Assembly (NCBI RefSeq): GCF_937958655.1
Contig: NZ_CALGNH010000025.1
Location: 95,622 to 159,621 of the forward strand
Source of the DNA: an uncultured Winogradskyella sp.
GTDB taxonomy: Bacteria > Bacteroidota > Bacteroidia > Flavobacteriales > Flavobacteriaceae
Direction of reading: 5' to 3'
DNA: 64,000 nucleotides
Shown here piece by piece: positions 52,596 to 61,543 of this stretch (the first letter of the stretch is position 1; every line of letters begins with the position of its first letter). Both the position numbers and the translations under genes were made by a program. The notes under the pieces were generated by a model that was not told the origin of the DNA, did not search any database, and saw only the letters and a list, made by a program, of their open reading frames with translations.

Positions 52596-54521
52596 TTGGA
52601 TTTAAAAATCACATACCGGTTTACTACATTTTTTATACTTCTGTTAGCAAGTATAACGTGCAATGCTCAAGATTTAGATCTTAAAAATGCCATTAACCAA
52701 CTAACCCTTAATAGACCTAATACCTATACTGGTATCGATAGTATTTTAAAGCCGTTTAAAAAGGATAGTACAAAAATGAAACGGGTCTTAGAAGCTCTAA
52801 AACTAAATGCATTGAATGAAGGGGTGAGCTATACTTATAACTCCCTCGGCATTATAAATAGAAACTTCTCTAATTACCAAAAGTCTATTAAACTTCATAA
52901 AGAAGCTAAAATCTATGCAGATAAAGCCAATAATGATGAGCTTAGAATTATAAGTTTAAATATGATAGGCGTAGCCTACCGACGCATGGATGTAATAAAA
53001 TATGCACTAGACCACCACACACAAGCTCTAAAAATTGCTTATGAAGTTAAAAATCCATCACCCACCATAAGTTATAATATAGCCGTATCACAAAATAGCA
53101 TTGGTAATATTTATTTAGCTCTAAATCAGTACGATGTTGCTCTAATTCAGTTTAAAAAATCACTGAAGATTGAAGAAGAAACAGACAACAAACTAGGTTT
53201 AGCCATCAACTACCACAACATTGGTTATGCAGAAGAAGGTAAAGGAAATTTAGATTTGGCGCTAACTAACTATAAAAAATCATTACAGTATAATGAAGCT
53301 ATAGATTCTGAAATTGGCAGAATGATATGTGCCAATAGTATAGGTAGTATCTACCTTAAAAAAGAAGACTACCAAAAGGCCGAACCTATAATTAGAGACG
53401 CATTAAAAAAGGCGCTAACACTAAATGATCAGTTCTACATAGCGTCTTCATACATCAATTTAGGCCAATTAGAATTAGCGCTTAATCAGAATTCTGATGC
53501 CGAAAAAAATCTTAATAAAGGGCTAGAAGTCGCCAACACCTACAGTCTAAAATCATCGATTGCTTCTGCAAGCAAATTACTCTCCGAAATCTATGCTAAA
53601 AAAGAAAATTATAAAGTTGCATTAGCGTATTATCAAAATGCTGTAGCTATAGAAAACACCATTCTCACAGAAAAAAATCTACAGTATGTAAATGATATTG
53701 TCATAGAGTATGAAAACGAAAACAAAAACAACCAAATAAAGGCTTTGTTTTCTGAAAATGAAAAAGTTAGACAGCGCTTAGAGCGAAACAAACGCATTTT
53801 TTGGTACTCCTTAGTAGCATTGGTCACCACAGGTATTACATTATTTATTCTCAACAGAAATAGAACCCTTAAACGCGATAAACATATTCTAACGCTAGAG
53901 CAAGACATGCTGCAAAGCCAAATGAATCCGCATTTTATTTTCAACTCTCTTAATTCTATAAAACTTTATATAATTAACAATGACAAGGAAAATGCAGTGT
54001 ATTATCTCAATAAATTTTCAAAATTAATTCGTAAAATTTTAATTGCTTCAAAAGAAAAGGAAACCACCCTCAAAGACGAATTAGAGACCATGAAGTTATA
54101 CATGAATATAGAAAATATTAGATTTGACAATCAGATAGATTTTACAATTCATATTGATAAAACGATTAATACAGAAGTAAAAAAAGTACCGTCTTTAATA
54201 CTCCAACCCTTTTTAGAAAATGCACTTTGGCATGGTTTATCTTCAAAAAAGAAAAACAAAAAAATAAACCTTAATGTGTTAAAATATTCCGATGATTATA
54301 TCACCGTAGAAATTGTTGATAACGGCATAGGCAGACTTGCCTCAAAGAGAATTAACGATAGTAAAAAGCTAAAGCGAAAATCTCTAGGTATTGGTATTAC
54401 CAAAGCGCGCCTTGCTAATTTTTCTAAAGCATTTGAAAATTCTTATACACTAACTATTGATGATTTATACGATGGTGAGACACCTAGTGGCACAAGTGTT
54501 ACGCTCAACATTCCGGTTTAG
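52596..54521 (+). CDS. TPR-containing sensor histidine kinase of the LytS/YpdA type
   Basis: The 641-residue protein has a signal peptide (FFILLLASITCNAQ, from about residue 13), TPR units over about 85-370, a transmembrane helix (about 400-418), and a His_kinase domain with phospho-acceptor His in QMNPHFIFNSLNSIKLYI (about 441-458). The HATPase domain is at about 530-640 (FLENALWHGLSS, VDNGIGRLASKRI). It senses something in the periplasm through its TPR region and phosphorylates the LytTR regulator. The start is TTG 52596; no ATG is near the signal sequence, so the start is fixed by the signal peptide. Confidence 0.92.
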   Translation: MDLKITYRFTTFFILLLASITCNAQDLDLKNAINQLTLNRPNTYTGIDSILKPFKKDSTKMKRVLEALKLNALNEGVSYTYNSLGIINRNFSNYQKSIKLHKEAKIYADKANNDELRIISLNMIGVAYRRMDVIKYALDHHTQALKIAYEVKNPSPTISYNIAVSQNSIGNIYLALNQYDVALIQFKKSLKIEEETDNKLGLAINYHNIGYAEEGKGNLDLALTNYKKSLQYNEAIDSEIGRMICANSIGSIYLKKEDYQKAEPIIRDALKKALTLNDQFYIASSYINLGQLELALNQNSDAEKNLNKGLEVANTYSLKSSIASASKLLSEIYAKKENYKVALAYYQNAVAIENTILTEKNLQYVNDIVIEYENENKNNQIKALFSENEKVRQRLERNKRIFWYSLVALVTTGITLFILNRNRTLKRDKHILTLEQDMLQSQMNPHFIFNSLNSIKLYIINNDKENAVYYLNKFSKLIRKILIASKEKETTLKDELETMKLYMNIENIRFDNQIDFTIHIDKTINTEVKKVPSLILQPFLENALWHGLSSKKKNKKINLNVLKYSDDYITVEIVDNGIGRLASKRINDSKKLKRKSLGIGITKARLANFSKAFENSYTLTIDDLYDGETPSGTSVTLNIPV

Positions 54522-54525
54522 CCTT

Positions 54526-55098
54526 TTATTTACCAAAATTTTGTTGTGCCACCTTCTCTAACTCCGCATACCAGTCTTCACCAAATTTTCTTATCAGTGC
54601 TTCCTTTACAAATTTATAAACAGGAACTTGTAATTCTTTACCAAGAGCACAGGCATCATCACAGATGTCCCAGTTTTCATAATTTACTCCAGAAAATTCA
54701 GAATAGTCCTTAACTCGTATTGGGTAAAGATGGCAAGACACGGGTTTTTTCCAATTTATCTCGCCTTGGTTGTAAGCTTCTTCTATACCACAGAGCGCTG
54801 TATTTTTTTTATCAAAAATAACATACGCACACTCAGCCCCATTTATTAAAGGTGTCTCTAAATCACCAAAAGCTGTTTTTACAGACGTACCTGCTGCTTC
54901 TATAACCTCGACACCCTCTTTTCTTAAAAATGGTTTAACCTTAGGATAGATGTCCTCAAGAATTTTTACCTCCTCTTTCTCTAATGGCGCACCTGCATCA
55001 CCTTCTACACAACAAGCGCCTTTACATGCAGATAAATTACAGACAAAATCTTTATCTATAATATCCTCTGAAACTATTGTTTTTCCTAGTTGAAACAT
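54526..55098 (-). CDS. DUF3109 family Cys-rich protein
   Basis: The 190-residue protein has conserved Cys at CNLSACKGACCVEGDAG (about 20-36), CAYV, LCGIEEAY, PVSCHLYPIR (about 121) and ICDDACALGKEL (about 145-156). The layout is that of DUF3109/YkgJ-like proteins, thought to bind zinc or an iron-sulfur cluster. No reaction is known. It is convergent with the kinase by 4 bp and divergent from MarC. A -7-like TATTTTTG is just upstream on the minus strand. Confidence 0.85.
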   Translation of the reverse strand: MFQLGKTIVSEDIIDKDFVCNLSACKGACCVEGDAGAPLEKEEVKILEDIYPKVKPFLRKEGVEVIEAAGTSVKTAFGDLETPLINGAECAYVIFDKKNTALCGIEEAYNQGEINWKKPVSCHLYPIRVKDYSEFSGVNYENWDICDDACALGKELQVPVYKFVKEALIRKFGEDWYAELEKVAQQNFGK

Positions 55099-55189
55099 AG
55101 CACAAAAATAGTTAAACTTTACAGTAATTTAATATTGAAAATTCCTAATTAAATCTCACCTTTGCCGTGAAATTTAAAGAATAAGTGTT

Positions 55190-55771
55190 ATGCAATTAGT
55201 TTTTAAAGATATTTTCACTGCTTTTATGGTTCTTTTTGCTGTAATTGATATTATTGGCAACATCCCTATTATTATTGATCTTCGTAAAAAAGTTGGTCAT
55301 ATCCAAAGCGAAAAGGCTGCACTTATTGCAGGTGTTATTATGATTGTATTTTTATTTGTTGGTAAGAGTTTACTAAATCTTATTGGTATTGATGTTAATT
55401 CTTTTGCAGTTGCTGGTGCATTTATCTTATTTTTTATTGCTTTAGAAATGATTTTGGGTATTACCTTATATAAGCAAGAAGATAGCAACGCAATAACAGC
55501 TTCCGTTTTTCCTTTAGCCTTTCCTTTAATTGCAGGTCCTGGTAGCTTAACTACCCTATTATCTTTGCGTGCAGAGTTTGCTACAGAAAATATTATTGTA
55601 GCCATTATTTGTAATGTTATTTTTATTTACATAGTCTTAAAAACATCTACACGAATAGAACGTATTTTAGGTTCTAATGGTATTAATATTATAAGAAAAG
55701 TTTTTGGCGTAATTTTGCTTGCAATAGCTGTTAAATTATTTGCTACCAATATTAAAGCTTTACTTATTTAA
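55190..55771 (+). CDS. MarC family membrane protein
   Basis: The 193-residue protein has six transmembrane helices with the family motif VFPLAFPLIAGPGSLTTLL (about 106-124), and FFIALEMILGITLYK (about 82-96). MarC proteins have no established substrate; the old link to multiple antibiotic resistance was withdrawn. It is followed 12 bp later by a small membrane protein and a flavoprotein. Confidence 0.9.
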   Translation: MQLVFKDIFTAFMVLFAVIDIIGNIPIIIDLRKKVGHIQSEKAALIAGVIMIVFLFVGKSLLNLIGIDVNSFAVAGAFILFFIALEMILGITLYKQEDSNAITASVFPLAFPLIAGPGSLTTLLSLRAEFATENIIVAIICNVIFIYIVLKTSTRIERILGSNGINIIRKVFGVILLAIAVKLFATNIKALLI

Positions 55772-55783
55772 AATAGATTCACT

Positions 55784-55984
55784 ATGAAAATTTTCACTTG
55801 GATTCTTACTATTATTGCCGTTGGACTTGTTATTTACAATGCTACCAAACTAGATTTTAACGCCTTATTTAAAGGCGAAAGTTATAGTGCCGTACTTACC
55901 ATTATTGCTGGTTTGTGTGCAATTATTTTATTACAAATTCTGAGACTATCTAAAAAAATAGACACACTTAGCAAAAAACAGTAA
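55784..55984 (+). CDS. Small membrane protein between MarC and a flavoprotein
   Basis: This 66-residue protein has two transmembrane helices (about 3-22 and 36-55) and a Lys-rich tail (LSKKIDTLSKKQ). I recognise no family, although such small proteins are regular members of marC operons in flavobacteria. Its TAA overlaps the next ATG by one base. Confidence 0.75.
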   Translation: MKIFTWILTIIAVGLVIYNATKLDFNALFKGESYSAVLTIIAGLCAIILLQILRLSKKIDTLSKKQ

Positions 55985-56595
55985 TGAGTTTTGATGTTTT
56001 AATTATAGGTGGTGGTGCCGCAGGTCTATCTTGTGCCTTGGTATTGGGTTCCGCAATAGACAAACCCTTTGCTAAAACTAAGTCTATTGGTATATTAACA
56101 CATCAAAAAACATCGCATCTACAAAACGCATTATTTAATAATGTATTGGGATTAAAACCAGGCACTCTAGGACGAGATATTTTAATACAAGGCACAAAAC
56201 AACTTAAAACACTTTATCCTCATATTACACAAATTGACAAAGAAAAAGCAACTTGTGTAAAGCCTCTGGCAAGTGGTTATACTGTTTTAACCAACAAAAA
56301 TAAATACCAAGCTAAAATCGTTGTGATTGCTGTCGGCTACACGAGTCTTATGACTATTAAAGGTCTCGAAAAATTTATAGAGCCTCACCCAAGAGCAGCT
56401 ATTGAAAAAGATAGAATTTGGTTAAAAAACAATGATCACCTCATAGAAGCTAATTTATATGTTGCTGGTACTTTAGCGGGCTGGCGTAGTCAGTTTGCTA
56501 TTGCTTGTGGCAGTGGGTCTCATGTGGCAACCGATATTTTAACCCGTTGGAATAATGGTAAACACACTAAGGTACACGACAAGATTACTGTTTAG
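55984..56595 (+). CDS. FAD-dependent oxidoreductase (short, thioredoxin-reductase-like)
   Basis: The 203-residue protein has a dinucleotide-binding GGGAAGLSCALVLG (about 9-22) and the second FAD motif ATCVKPLASGYTVL/VVIAVGYTSLM region (about 95-120), and ends with the FAD-binding NLYVAGTLAGWRSQFAIACGSG (in two parts, about 158-179). It lacks the NADPH domain and CxxC of real thioredoxin reductase, so it is a small flavoprotein of unknown substrate. The stop of the convergent S41 protease overlaps its 3' end by 11 bp. Confidence 0.82.
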   Translation: MSFDVLIIGGGAAGLSCALVLGSAIDKPFAKTKSIGILTHQKTSHLQNALFNNVLGLKPGTLGRDILIQGTKQLKTLYPHITQIDKEKATCVKPLASGYTVLTNKNKYQAKIVVIAVGYTSLMTIKGLEKFIEPHPRAAIEKDRIWLKNNDHLIEANLYVAGTLAGWRSQFAIACGSGSHVATDILTRWNNGKHTKVHDKITV

Positions 56596-58192
56596 CATCT
56601 GAATACTGAGTGCTTAATAAAATAACTTCTTGTACCATAACATCGTCCTTATTAAGTATTTCTTCAAAAGCATTATCATCAAATAATTGTTTGGCTAAAG
56701 TTGCCTTAATCAATCGCTTTATTTGATCATTGTAAGCCACAAATGTAATATTGGTTCGCTCTTTTACATTTACATAATCTTGAAAGCGAATTACAATATC
56801 ATCACTAACTTCAAAATTATTTATAAAATCATACTTTGCAATAGTATTATAAATAGTTCTATCCTTATCTAGTTCTTCAAAAACAAAGTAACCAAAATGC
56901 CCTCGTCTACGCAGGTAATTTATAGTTTCGTTATCAAAAGAGCGATCAACTGGTACAAAAATATCTGGTATAATACCACCACCACCATAAACCACTTTTC
57001 CTTTAGGTGTTGTAAATTTTAAGGAATCGTCAACCTGTATGTTATCTTCATCTACTAATTCGCCAGTTCGTAAGCGCTTGTAATAATCATTATAATACGA
57101 TTTGTTATCCCCATTGGCATAGGGCTTTTGTATGGAACGCCCAGTTGGTGTATAATAACGAGACACCGTTAAACGGACGGCACTTCCATCTCCTAAGGCC
57201 ATTTCTCTTTGCACTAAACCTTTACCATAGGATCGTCTTCCTATTATGGTTCCTTTGTCGTTATCTTGTAAAGCACCTGCAATCACCTCACTTGCAGAGG
57301 CTGAGCTCTCATTTATTAAAACATAAATTTCGCCATCTTCAAAATCTCCACGCCGTGTAGCATAGGTATGTTCCTCTCGCCCTTTTTTATCCTTAGTAAA
57401 TAAAATAAGTTTATCGTCTTCTAAAAATTCATCAGCTATTTGTTCTGCAACTCCTAAAAATCCCCCTGGATTATCTCTTAAATCTAAGGCTAACTTCGTG
57501 GCACCTTGGTCTTGCAATAAATCTAGAGCAGATTTAAACTCCTTGTAACTAGATTCTGCAAAGCGATTCATTTTTATATAGCCTAAATCGTCTGTAAGCA
57601 TATAGGCGGATTCAACACTTTTAATTGGTATGTCTTTACGCTTTACTTCAAACTCTAACAGCTCATCATCACCTCTTCTATAAACGGTTAATTTAACTTT
57701 AGTGTTTTTATCTCCCTTTAGCTTTTTTGAAATGAGGTCTGTAGTAATTTGTTTTCCAAAAATAGTATCGCCATCAGCCAATAGAATTCGGTCTCCACCA
57801 ATAATCCCAGCACGTTCACTGGGCCCGTCCTCTGTTGGTTTTATTACGGCTATGCTATCTCTATACGGATAATAATTAATACCAATACCAACAAAATCAC
57901 CTTTCATGTTTTCGGTAATTCTTTGCAAATCTTCTTTTGGAATATAAGTAGAATGTGGGTCTAAATTATCTAAAATACCATTAACGGTTACATCTACAAT
58001 ACTATCAGTGTCCACATCGTCTACATACTCATAATCTATGTAATCAATTAATCTGTTGAGTTTATCTTTTTTACTGTTTGTTGAGAATAAATTATCCGAT
58101 GTATCGGTGAAATTTAATTTTCCACCTATAGCAACACCTACCGCAATTGCAGTTCCTATGATTAACGGTATGTATTTATTTTTTGTTGCCAT
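56585..58192 (-). CDS. S41 family carboxy-terminal processing protease
   Basis: The 535-residue protein has an N-terminal signal anchor (IPLIIGTAIAVGVAIGG), a PDZ domain (about 100-180, GIGINYYPYRDSIAVIKPTE) and the S41 catalytic domain. The catalytic Ser is in SSASASEVIAGALQD (about 295-309) and the Lys in RRSYGKGLVQ (about 318-327), a Ser/Lys dyad. It cleaves C-terminal peptides of periplasmic or membrane proteins. The C-terminal region after 400 is a lineage-specific helical domain. It is followed, on the same strand, by a deaminase gene upstream at 58223. Confidence 0.92.
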   Translation of the reverse strand: MATKNKYIPLIIGTAIAVGVAIGGKLNFTDTSDNLFSTNSKKDKLNRLIDYIDYEYVDDVDTDSIVDVTVNGILDNLDPHSTYIPKEDLQRITENMKGDFVGIGINYYPYRDSIAVIKPTEDGPSERAGIIGGDRILLADGDTIFGKQITTDLISKKLKGDKNTKVKLTVYRRGDDELLEFEVKRKDIPIKSVESAYMLTDDLGYIKMNRFAESSYKEFKSALDLLQDQGATKLALDLRDNPGGFLGVAEQIADEFLEDDKLILFTKDKKGREEHTYATRRGDFEDGEIYVLINESSASASEVIAGALQDNDKGTIIGRRSYGKGLVQREMALGDGSAVRLTVSRYYTPTGRSIQKPYANGDNKSYYNDYYKRLRTGELVDEDNIQVDDSLKFTTPKGKVVYGGGGIIPDIFVPVDRSFDNETINYLRRRGHFGYFVFEELDKDRTIYNTIAKYDFINNFEVSDDIVIRFQDYVNVKERTNITFVAYNDQIKRLIKATLAKQLFDDNAFEEILNKDDVMVQEVILLSTQYSDAKQ

Positions 58193-58222
58193 GCTATTTT
58201 TACAGAAATAAGGCGTTTAGTT

Positions 58223-58654
58223 TTAAGCCTTTAAATCTTCAATAAAATCTAATTTAATACCAGCTTTGTTTAAAAAATCTAGGCCAGAATTGTCTTTATA
58301 AGCTTGTGAATAAACAACTCTAACGATACCCGCTTGGTGAATTAGTTTACTACACTCCTTACATGGAGATAGTGTTATGTATAGTGTAGCTCCTTTGCAA
58401 GATTGTGTTGAAGCTGCAACTTTTAAAATAGCATTAGCTTCTGCGTGCAAAACGTACCACTTTGTATAACCCTCATCATCCTCGCAATAATTATCAAAAC
58501 CTGTAGGCGTCCCATTGTAACCGTCTGAAATAATCATACGATCTTTAACAATAATAGCTCCTACTTGTTTGCGTTTACAATGTGATAATTTTCCCCACTC
58601 TTCTGCCATACGGAGGTAGGCTTTATCATACCGTAATTGTTTTTTATTAGCCAT
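58223..58654 (-). CDS. dCMP deaminase-like protein (ComE operon protein 2 family)
   Basis: The 143-residue zinc deaminase has HAEANAILK (about 71-79) and SPCKECSKLIHQAGI (about 97-111), with the second half of the fold being typical of deoxycytidylate deaminases (dCMP to dUMP). The N-terminus KRKQVGAIIVKDRMIISDGYNGTP holds the substrate loop. It supplies dUMP for thymidylate synthesis. It sits 30 bp upstream of the S41 gene in the same direction. Confidence 0.88.
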   Translation of the reverse strand: MANKKQLRYDKAYLRMAEEWGKLSHCKRKQVGAIIVKDRMIISDGYNGTPTGFDNYCEDDEGYTKWYVLHAEANAILKVAASTQSCKGATLYITLSPCKECSKLIHQAGIVRVVYSQAYKDNSGLDFLNKAGIKLDFIEDLKA

Positions 58655-58738
58655 TAAAACTTATTGTACAAAGTAAGTAACGAATATAAACCGATAGAAT
58701 TGTATAAGCAATTTACTTGCCATTAAAGTTTTACAAAT

Positions 58739-59335
58739 TTAGGAAACGCTTAACAGATTGCTAGCCATAACCATAGGTATTACTAAACCAATAACTATTG
58801 CAGAAAGTACCATAACCCAATCTCTACGTGAAAATCTAAATAGTGTTTGAAACAAGAAGCCTAAAAATAAAACTATAAATACAATAACAACTTGTGCTAT
58901 TTCAATACCTAGTGCAAATTCAATTAGTATTTCTAATATATTTTCAGATTGGCCAGCAAACATTTTAAACGCTCTGGCAAATCCCAGTCCATGTATAATT
59001 CCAAAAAACAGGGTTGCAAAAAATAATAAGCCTACCTTTTGACCTCTATCCTTTTTGCCAGCCGTAAATACGTTATAAATTGCCGCTATTAGGATGGTTA
59101 CAGGAATTAAAAATTCTACAAGCTTTCCATTTACATTTACAACACCGTACGCTGCTAAAACTAAAGACAAGGTGTGCCCTAAAGTAAACATAGAAACTAA
59201 GAGAAGTACACGTTTCCAATCTTTAAACACATAAGGAACAGCTAAAATCATTAAAAAAAGTACGTGATCGTAAGCCTTTGGGTCTAGGACGTGGTTAATG
59301 CCATATTCTACATTAAACCAAAAGTTTTCAAACAT
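58739..59335 (-). CDS. HupE/UreJ-like membrane protein
   Basis: The 198-residue protein has about seven helices with the HupE/UreJ motifs GINHVLDPKAYDHVLFLM (about 13-30), LGHTLSLVLA and FFGIIHGLGFARAFKM (about 113-128), including the three His that may bind metal (nickel or cobalt in HupE). The nearby genes give no nickel enzyme, so the metal is uncertain. Monocistronic. Confidence 0.82.
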   Translation of the reverse strand: MFENFWFNVEYGINHVLDPKAYDHVLFLMILAVPYVFKDWKRVLLLVSMFTLGHTLSLVLAAYGVVNVNGKLVEFLIPVTILIAAIYNVFTAGKKDRGQKVGLLFFATLFFGIIHGLGFARAFKMFAGQSENILEILIEFALGIEIAQVVIVFIVLFLGFLFQTLFRFSRRDWVMVLSAIVIGLVIPMVMASNLLSVS

Positions 59336-59430
59336 AATTAAATCATTTGGGATGTCTCAAAGTTACGATTAAATATCAAAAAAAACCGTATTAGTTCTGT
59401 AAGCTATTTTTTAACAAAACTATAAATTAT

Positions 59431-60810
59431 TTAATCTGGAACCACGATAGATCGGTTAATCCAACATTCTATTTTAATGGTTTTTCCAATGGTACCCAAG
59501 ATGAATCCTTTCTCTTTTGATGGTGCTTTGGCTAAATAATTAGCTTCATACTGGTTGGCTATTTCTTGGAGTGTAGGATCAACTTTAGATGCTTTTTTTA
59601 CCTCTTTAGCCGCTAACCAAAATACTGCTCTTTTGTGGTAGTTGTCTTTACCACAGTCTTTAGCACTTTTAGCATACATCTGACTGATCACTATATGAGG
59701 TTTACCATTGGATGGATTTAACCTTAAGGCTTGTAGTAAATATTTTCTTGCCGCAGAATATCTGCCTTTATCTTTATAAATATCAGCAATACGAATAGCC
59801 ATATTCGATTTTTTGTAAGGTCTAGTTTCTAATTCGTAAGCTTCTTCTAAATATTTGAAAGCCTCCTCATCTTTTCCCTTTTGGAATAATACTGTAGCTA
59901 CAAAGAGCTTGGTATCAGCTGAAGGTGAAACCTCATCGTATTGTCTTACAAGTTTTTCATAAAGCTCATTTTCTGTACATTTTTTATGATATAATCTACT
60001 CACTGAACGCTTTAACCAAATAGAATCATTTTGATATGCATCTAAGTCTTTAGTGTAAAGCGGAATTAAATTACTACAATTAGCTCTTTTATCCACTAAA
60101 GCCTTAATATTGTTTTGGATAAGCGTATAATTTTTAAGATAACTTTCGTAGGCTCTTTTTTTATTTTGCTCGCTTTTATTTAGACTTCCTGTCTTTTCAA
60201 ATTCTCTTATTATAGCATTAAGCTTTTCTGAATAGTTCTGAATTTCACTATCAATTTTGTCATTAATATCATCATAACTATTAAATAATTCTGAACCTGT
60301 TTTTTTACCTTCATCAAACAAATCAATAATCAATGAAAAATAGGTGTAGAGGCTTTTAGGATGCGTAAAGGTTTGAGAATCATTTTTAAAAGCTATATCA
60401 AAGCAGTTGTATAAAGCTGTTTCATTTGTTTGCAATTTATCCTTATGTTGATATAATAATTGACAAGCCTTAGCCGCATATTCACCGCTTGGTGTAGTAT
60501 CTGAGAAATGACGCTTTCTTTTCTCCCATAACTCTAATAGCATATTAATAAAGTCTAATTTTACATCGCCCTTAGTAGATTTAATTTTATGCTCCAGTAT
60601 TTTCTCTCCATCGGCATAAATAGCTCTATTTAACTCTGGGCAATTTTTATACACAAAAAGCCAAGGCTCATAGGCCTTATCATAGTTTTTCACTTTTACA
60701 TCTTGGTGTAATAGTGAAAGTTTGGTTTTACATTCCATCTCCTTTTGAGCACAAATTGTGCTAAGGCCAAGAATTAACATTAGATATAACAAGGATAACT
60801 TTTGAGTCAT
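59431..60810 (-). CDS. Secreted TPR-repeat protein
   Basis: The 459-residue protein has a signal peptide (LLYLMLILGLSTICAQ, about 6-21), long helical segments and TPR units around 300-410 (KLFVATVLFQKGKDEEAFKYLEEAYEL, GRYSAARKYLLQALRLNPSNGKPHI, each in two parts). TPR domains bind proteins, so a structural or scaffold role in the periplasm is likely. It ends in a conserved short hydrophobic stretch with Cys. Nothing further can be said. Confidence 0.75.
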   Translation of the reverse strand: MTQKLSLLYLMLILGLSTICAQKEMECKTKLSLLHQDVKVKNYDKAYEPWLFVYKNCPELNRAIYADGEKILEHKIKSTKGDVKLDFINMLLELWEKRKRHFSDTTPSGEYAAKACQLLYQHKDKLQTNETALYNCFDIAFKNDSQTFTHPKSLYTYFSLIIDLFDEGKKTGSELFNSYDDINDKIDSEIQNYSEKLNAIIREFEKTGSLNKSEQNKKRAYESYLKNYTLIQNNIKALVDKRANCSNLIPLYTKDLDAYQNDSIWLKRSVSRLYHKKCTENELYEKLVRQYDEVSPSADTKLFVATVLFQKGKDEEAFKYLEEAYELETRPYKKSNMAIRIADIYKDKGRYSAARKYLLQALRLNPSNGKPHIVISQMYAKSAKDCGKDNYHKRAVFWLAAKEVKKASKVDPTLQEIANQYEANYLAKAPSKEKGFILGTIGKTIKIECWINRSIVVPD

Positions 60811-60892
60811 AATAAATTTGATTTACAGTTAGTTAACCCTCTTAAAGCCACAAAAAATATACCAAATCCTTAAAACGCAAACGCACCAAAAC

Positions 60893-60923
60893 AAAAAAAG
60901 CAAGCGTTTTTAATTTCGCTTGC
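60893..60923 (-). terminator. Weak hairpin after the tRNA-Leu cluster
   Basis: On the minus strand GCAAGCG/CGCTTGC is followed by T7. It is a second possible stop for transcripts from the tRNA-Leu locus. Confidence 0.5.
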
Positions 60924-61007
60924 TATTTAATTTTCTGTGCTAAAGTTGATATCGTTAAGTCAGCAGAACTCAGACCATAATTAATACTCTAAATATTTCT
61001 TTGATAA

Positions 61008-61034
61008 AACAAAACCCAACAGTAATGTTGGGTT
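61008..61034 (-). terminator. Intrinsic terminator after tRNA-Leu copy A
   Basis: On the minus strand AACCCAAC-attact-GTTGGGTT is followed by TTTTG TTTT. It begins 3 bases after the 3' end of copy A. Confidence 0.8.
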
Positions 61035-61056
61035 AGTACCTTGGGTGGGAATCGAA

Positions 61057-61076
61057 CCTGCCTGACGGTAGGCTGG
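61057..61076. repeat. 20-bp palindromic insertion in the T arm of copy A
   Basis: CCTGCCTGACGGTAGGCTGG; its halves are reverse complements with three mismatches. Removing 20 bases restores the intact T arm seen in copy B exactly. Confidence 0.85.
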
Positions 61077-61115
61077 CCCACACTTCCGAAGAAACTGGAT
61101 TTTGAATCCAGCACG

Positions 61116-61135
61116 CCTGCCTGTCGACAGACAGG
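61116..61135. repeat. 20-bp palindromic insertion in the D arm of copy A
   Basis: CCTGCCTGTCGACAGACAGG; its halves are reverse complements with one mismatch. It sits at the same tRNA position as the insertion in copy C. Confidence 0.85.
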
Positions 61136-61190
61136 TCTACACGCATTAGCTTAACTCTTACTTATAAAAAAAACAATGCCGTTAGGTTAG

Positions 61191-61272
61191 TACCTTGGGT
61201 GGGAATCGAACCCACACTTCCGAAGAAACTGGATTTTGAATCCAGCGCGTCTACCAATTCCGCCACCAAGGC
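61191..61272 (-). tRNA. tRNA-Leu(CAA), intact copy B
   Basis: On the minus strand 5'-GCCTTGG and CCAAGGT pair (last pair G-U), discriminator A. The D arm is GCGGAATTGGTAGACGC, the anticodon arm CTGGATTCAAAATCCAG has anticodon CAA (reads UUG), the variable arm TTTCTTCGGAAGT is a class II arm, and the T arm is GTGGGTTCGATTCCCAC. No CCA is encoded. The stop codon of the GIY-YIG gene occupies the three bases directly before its first base, so the two must be on one primary transcript. Confidence 0.95.
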
Positions 61273-61521
61273 TTATTTATTATCTCTAATCTGTCTTAGT
61301 TTCTCCTTACCAATTCCAGATTTCCAATATTTCTCTCTCGATCTTGCGTCTTGCCTAGATCCTTTTATAGTTTCACTATAAATCAGTTCAAAAGGTCTAT
61401 ACGCTCTAGTTGTTTTTTCTCTACCTGAATGATGTCTTAAAACTCTATCATCAATGTTCTCTGTCATACCAACATAGATATAGTTTCGTTTTAGACTTGA
61501 AATCGCGTAAACATAAAACAT
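61273..61521 (-). CDS. GIY-YIG nuclease family protein, abutting tRNA-Leu
   Basis: The 82-residue single-domain protein has the GIY-equivalent YVYAI (3-7) and YIG-equivalent YIYVG (14-18). Other conserved residues are Arg in DDRVLRHHSG (24-33), Tyr in YRPFELIYSE (41-50) and the catalytic Glu in REKYWKSG (62-69, Glu63). This is the short stand-alone form (URI/SLX1-like) without a DNA-specificity domain. It lies between truncated tRNA-Leu copy C and intact copy B, with no base between its TAA and the tRNA. RNase P cleavage would leave the mRNA ending at its stop codon. Confidence 0.9.
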   Translation of the reverse strand: MFYVYAISSLKRNYIYVGMTENIDDRVLRHHSGREKTTRAYRPFELIYSETIKGSRQDARSREKYWKSGIGKEKLRQIRDNK

Positions 61522-61543
61522 ATTAAGAACTTAATCTTCCCTG

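Larger units (their letters stand above)
61037..61140 (-). pseudogene. tRNA-Leu copy A: 3' part with two 20-bp palindromic insertions
   Basis: On the minus strand it matches intact tRNA-Leu(CAA) from TAGAC (end of the D loop) to the 3' end, including the same anticodon loop, variable arm and acceptor CCAAGGT. It lacks the first 19 or so bases (5' acceptor, start of D arm). Exactly 20 extra bases sit in the D arm (61115-61134) and exactly 20 in the T arm (61058-61077). Apart from these and one substitution it is nearly identical to copy B. It cannot fold as a normal tRNA. Confidence 0.8.

Noticed and set aside
61199-61381. Plus-strand frame covering tRNA-Leu and the nuclease gene
   Set aside because: It runs through an intact tRNA on the opposite strand; such frames over tRNA genes are commonly mis-annotated.
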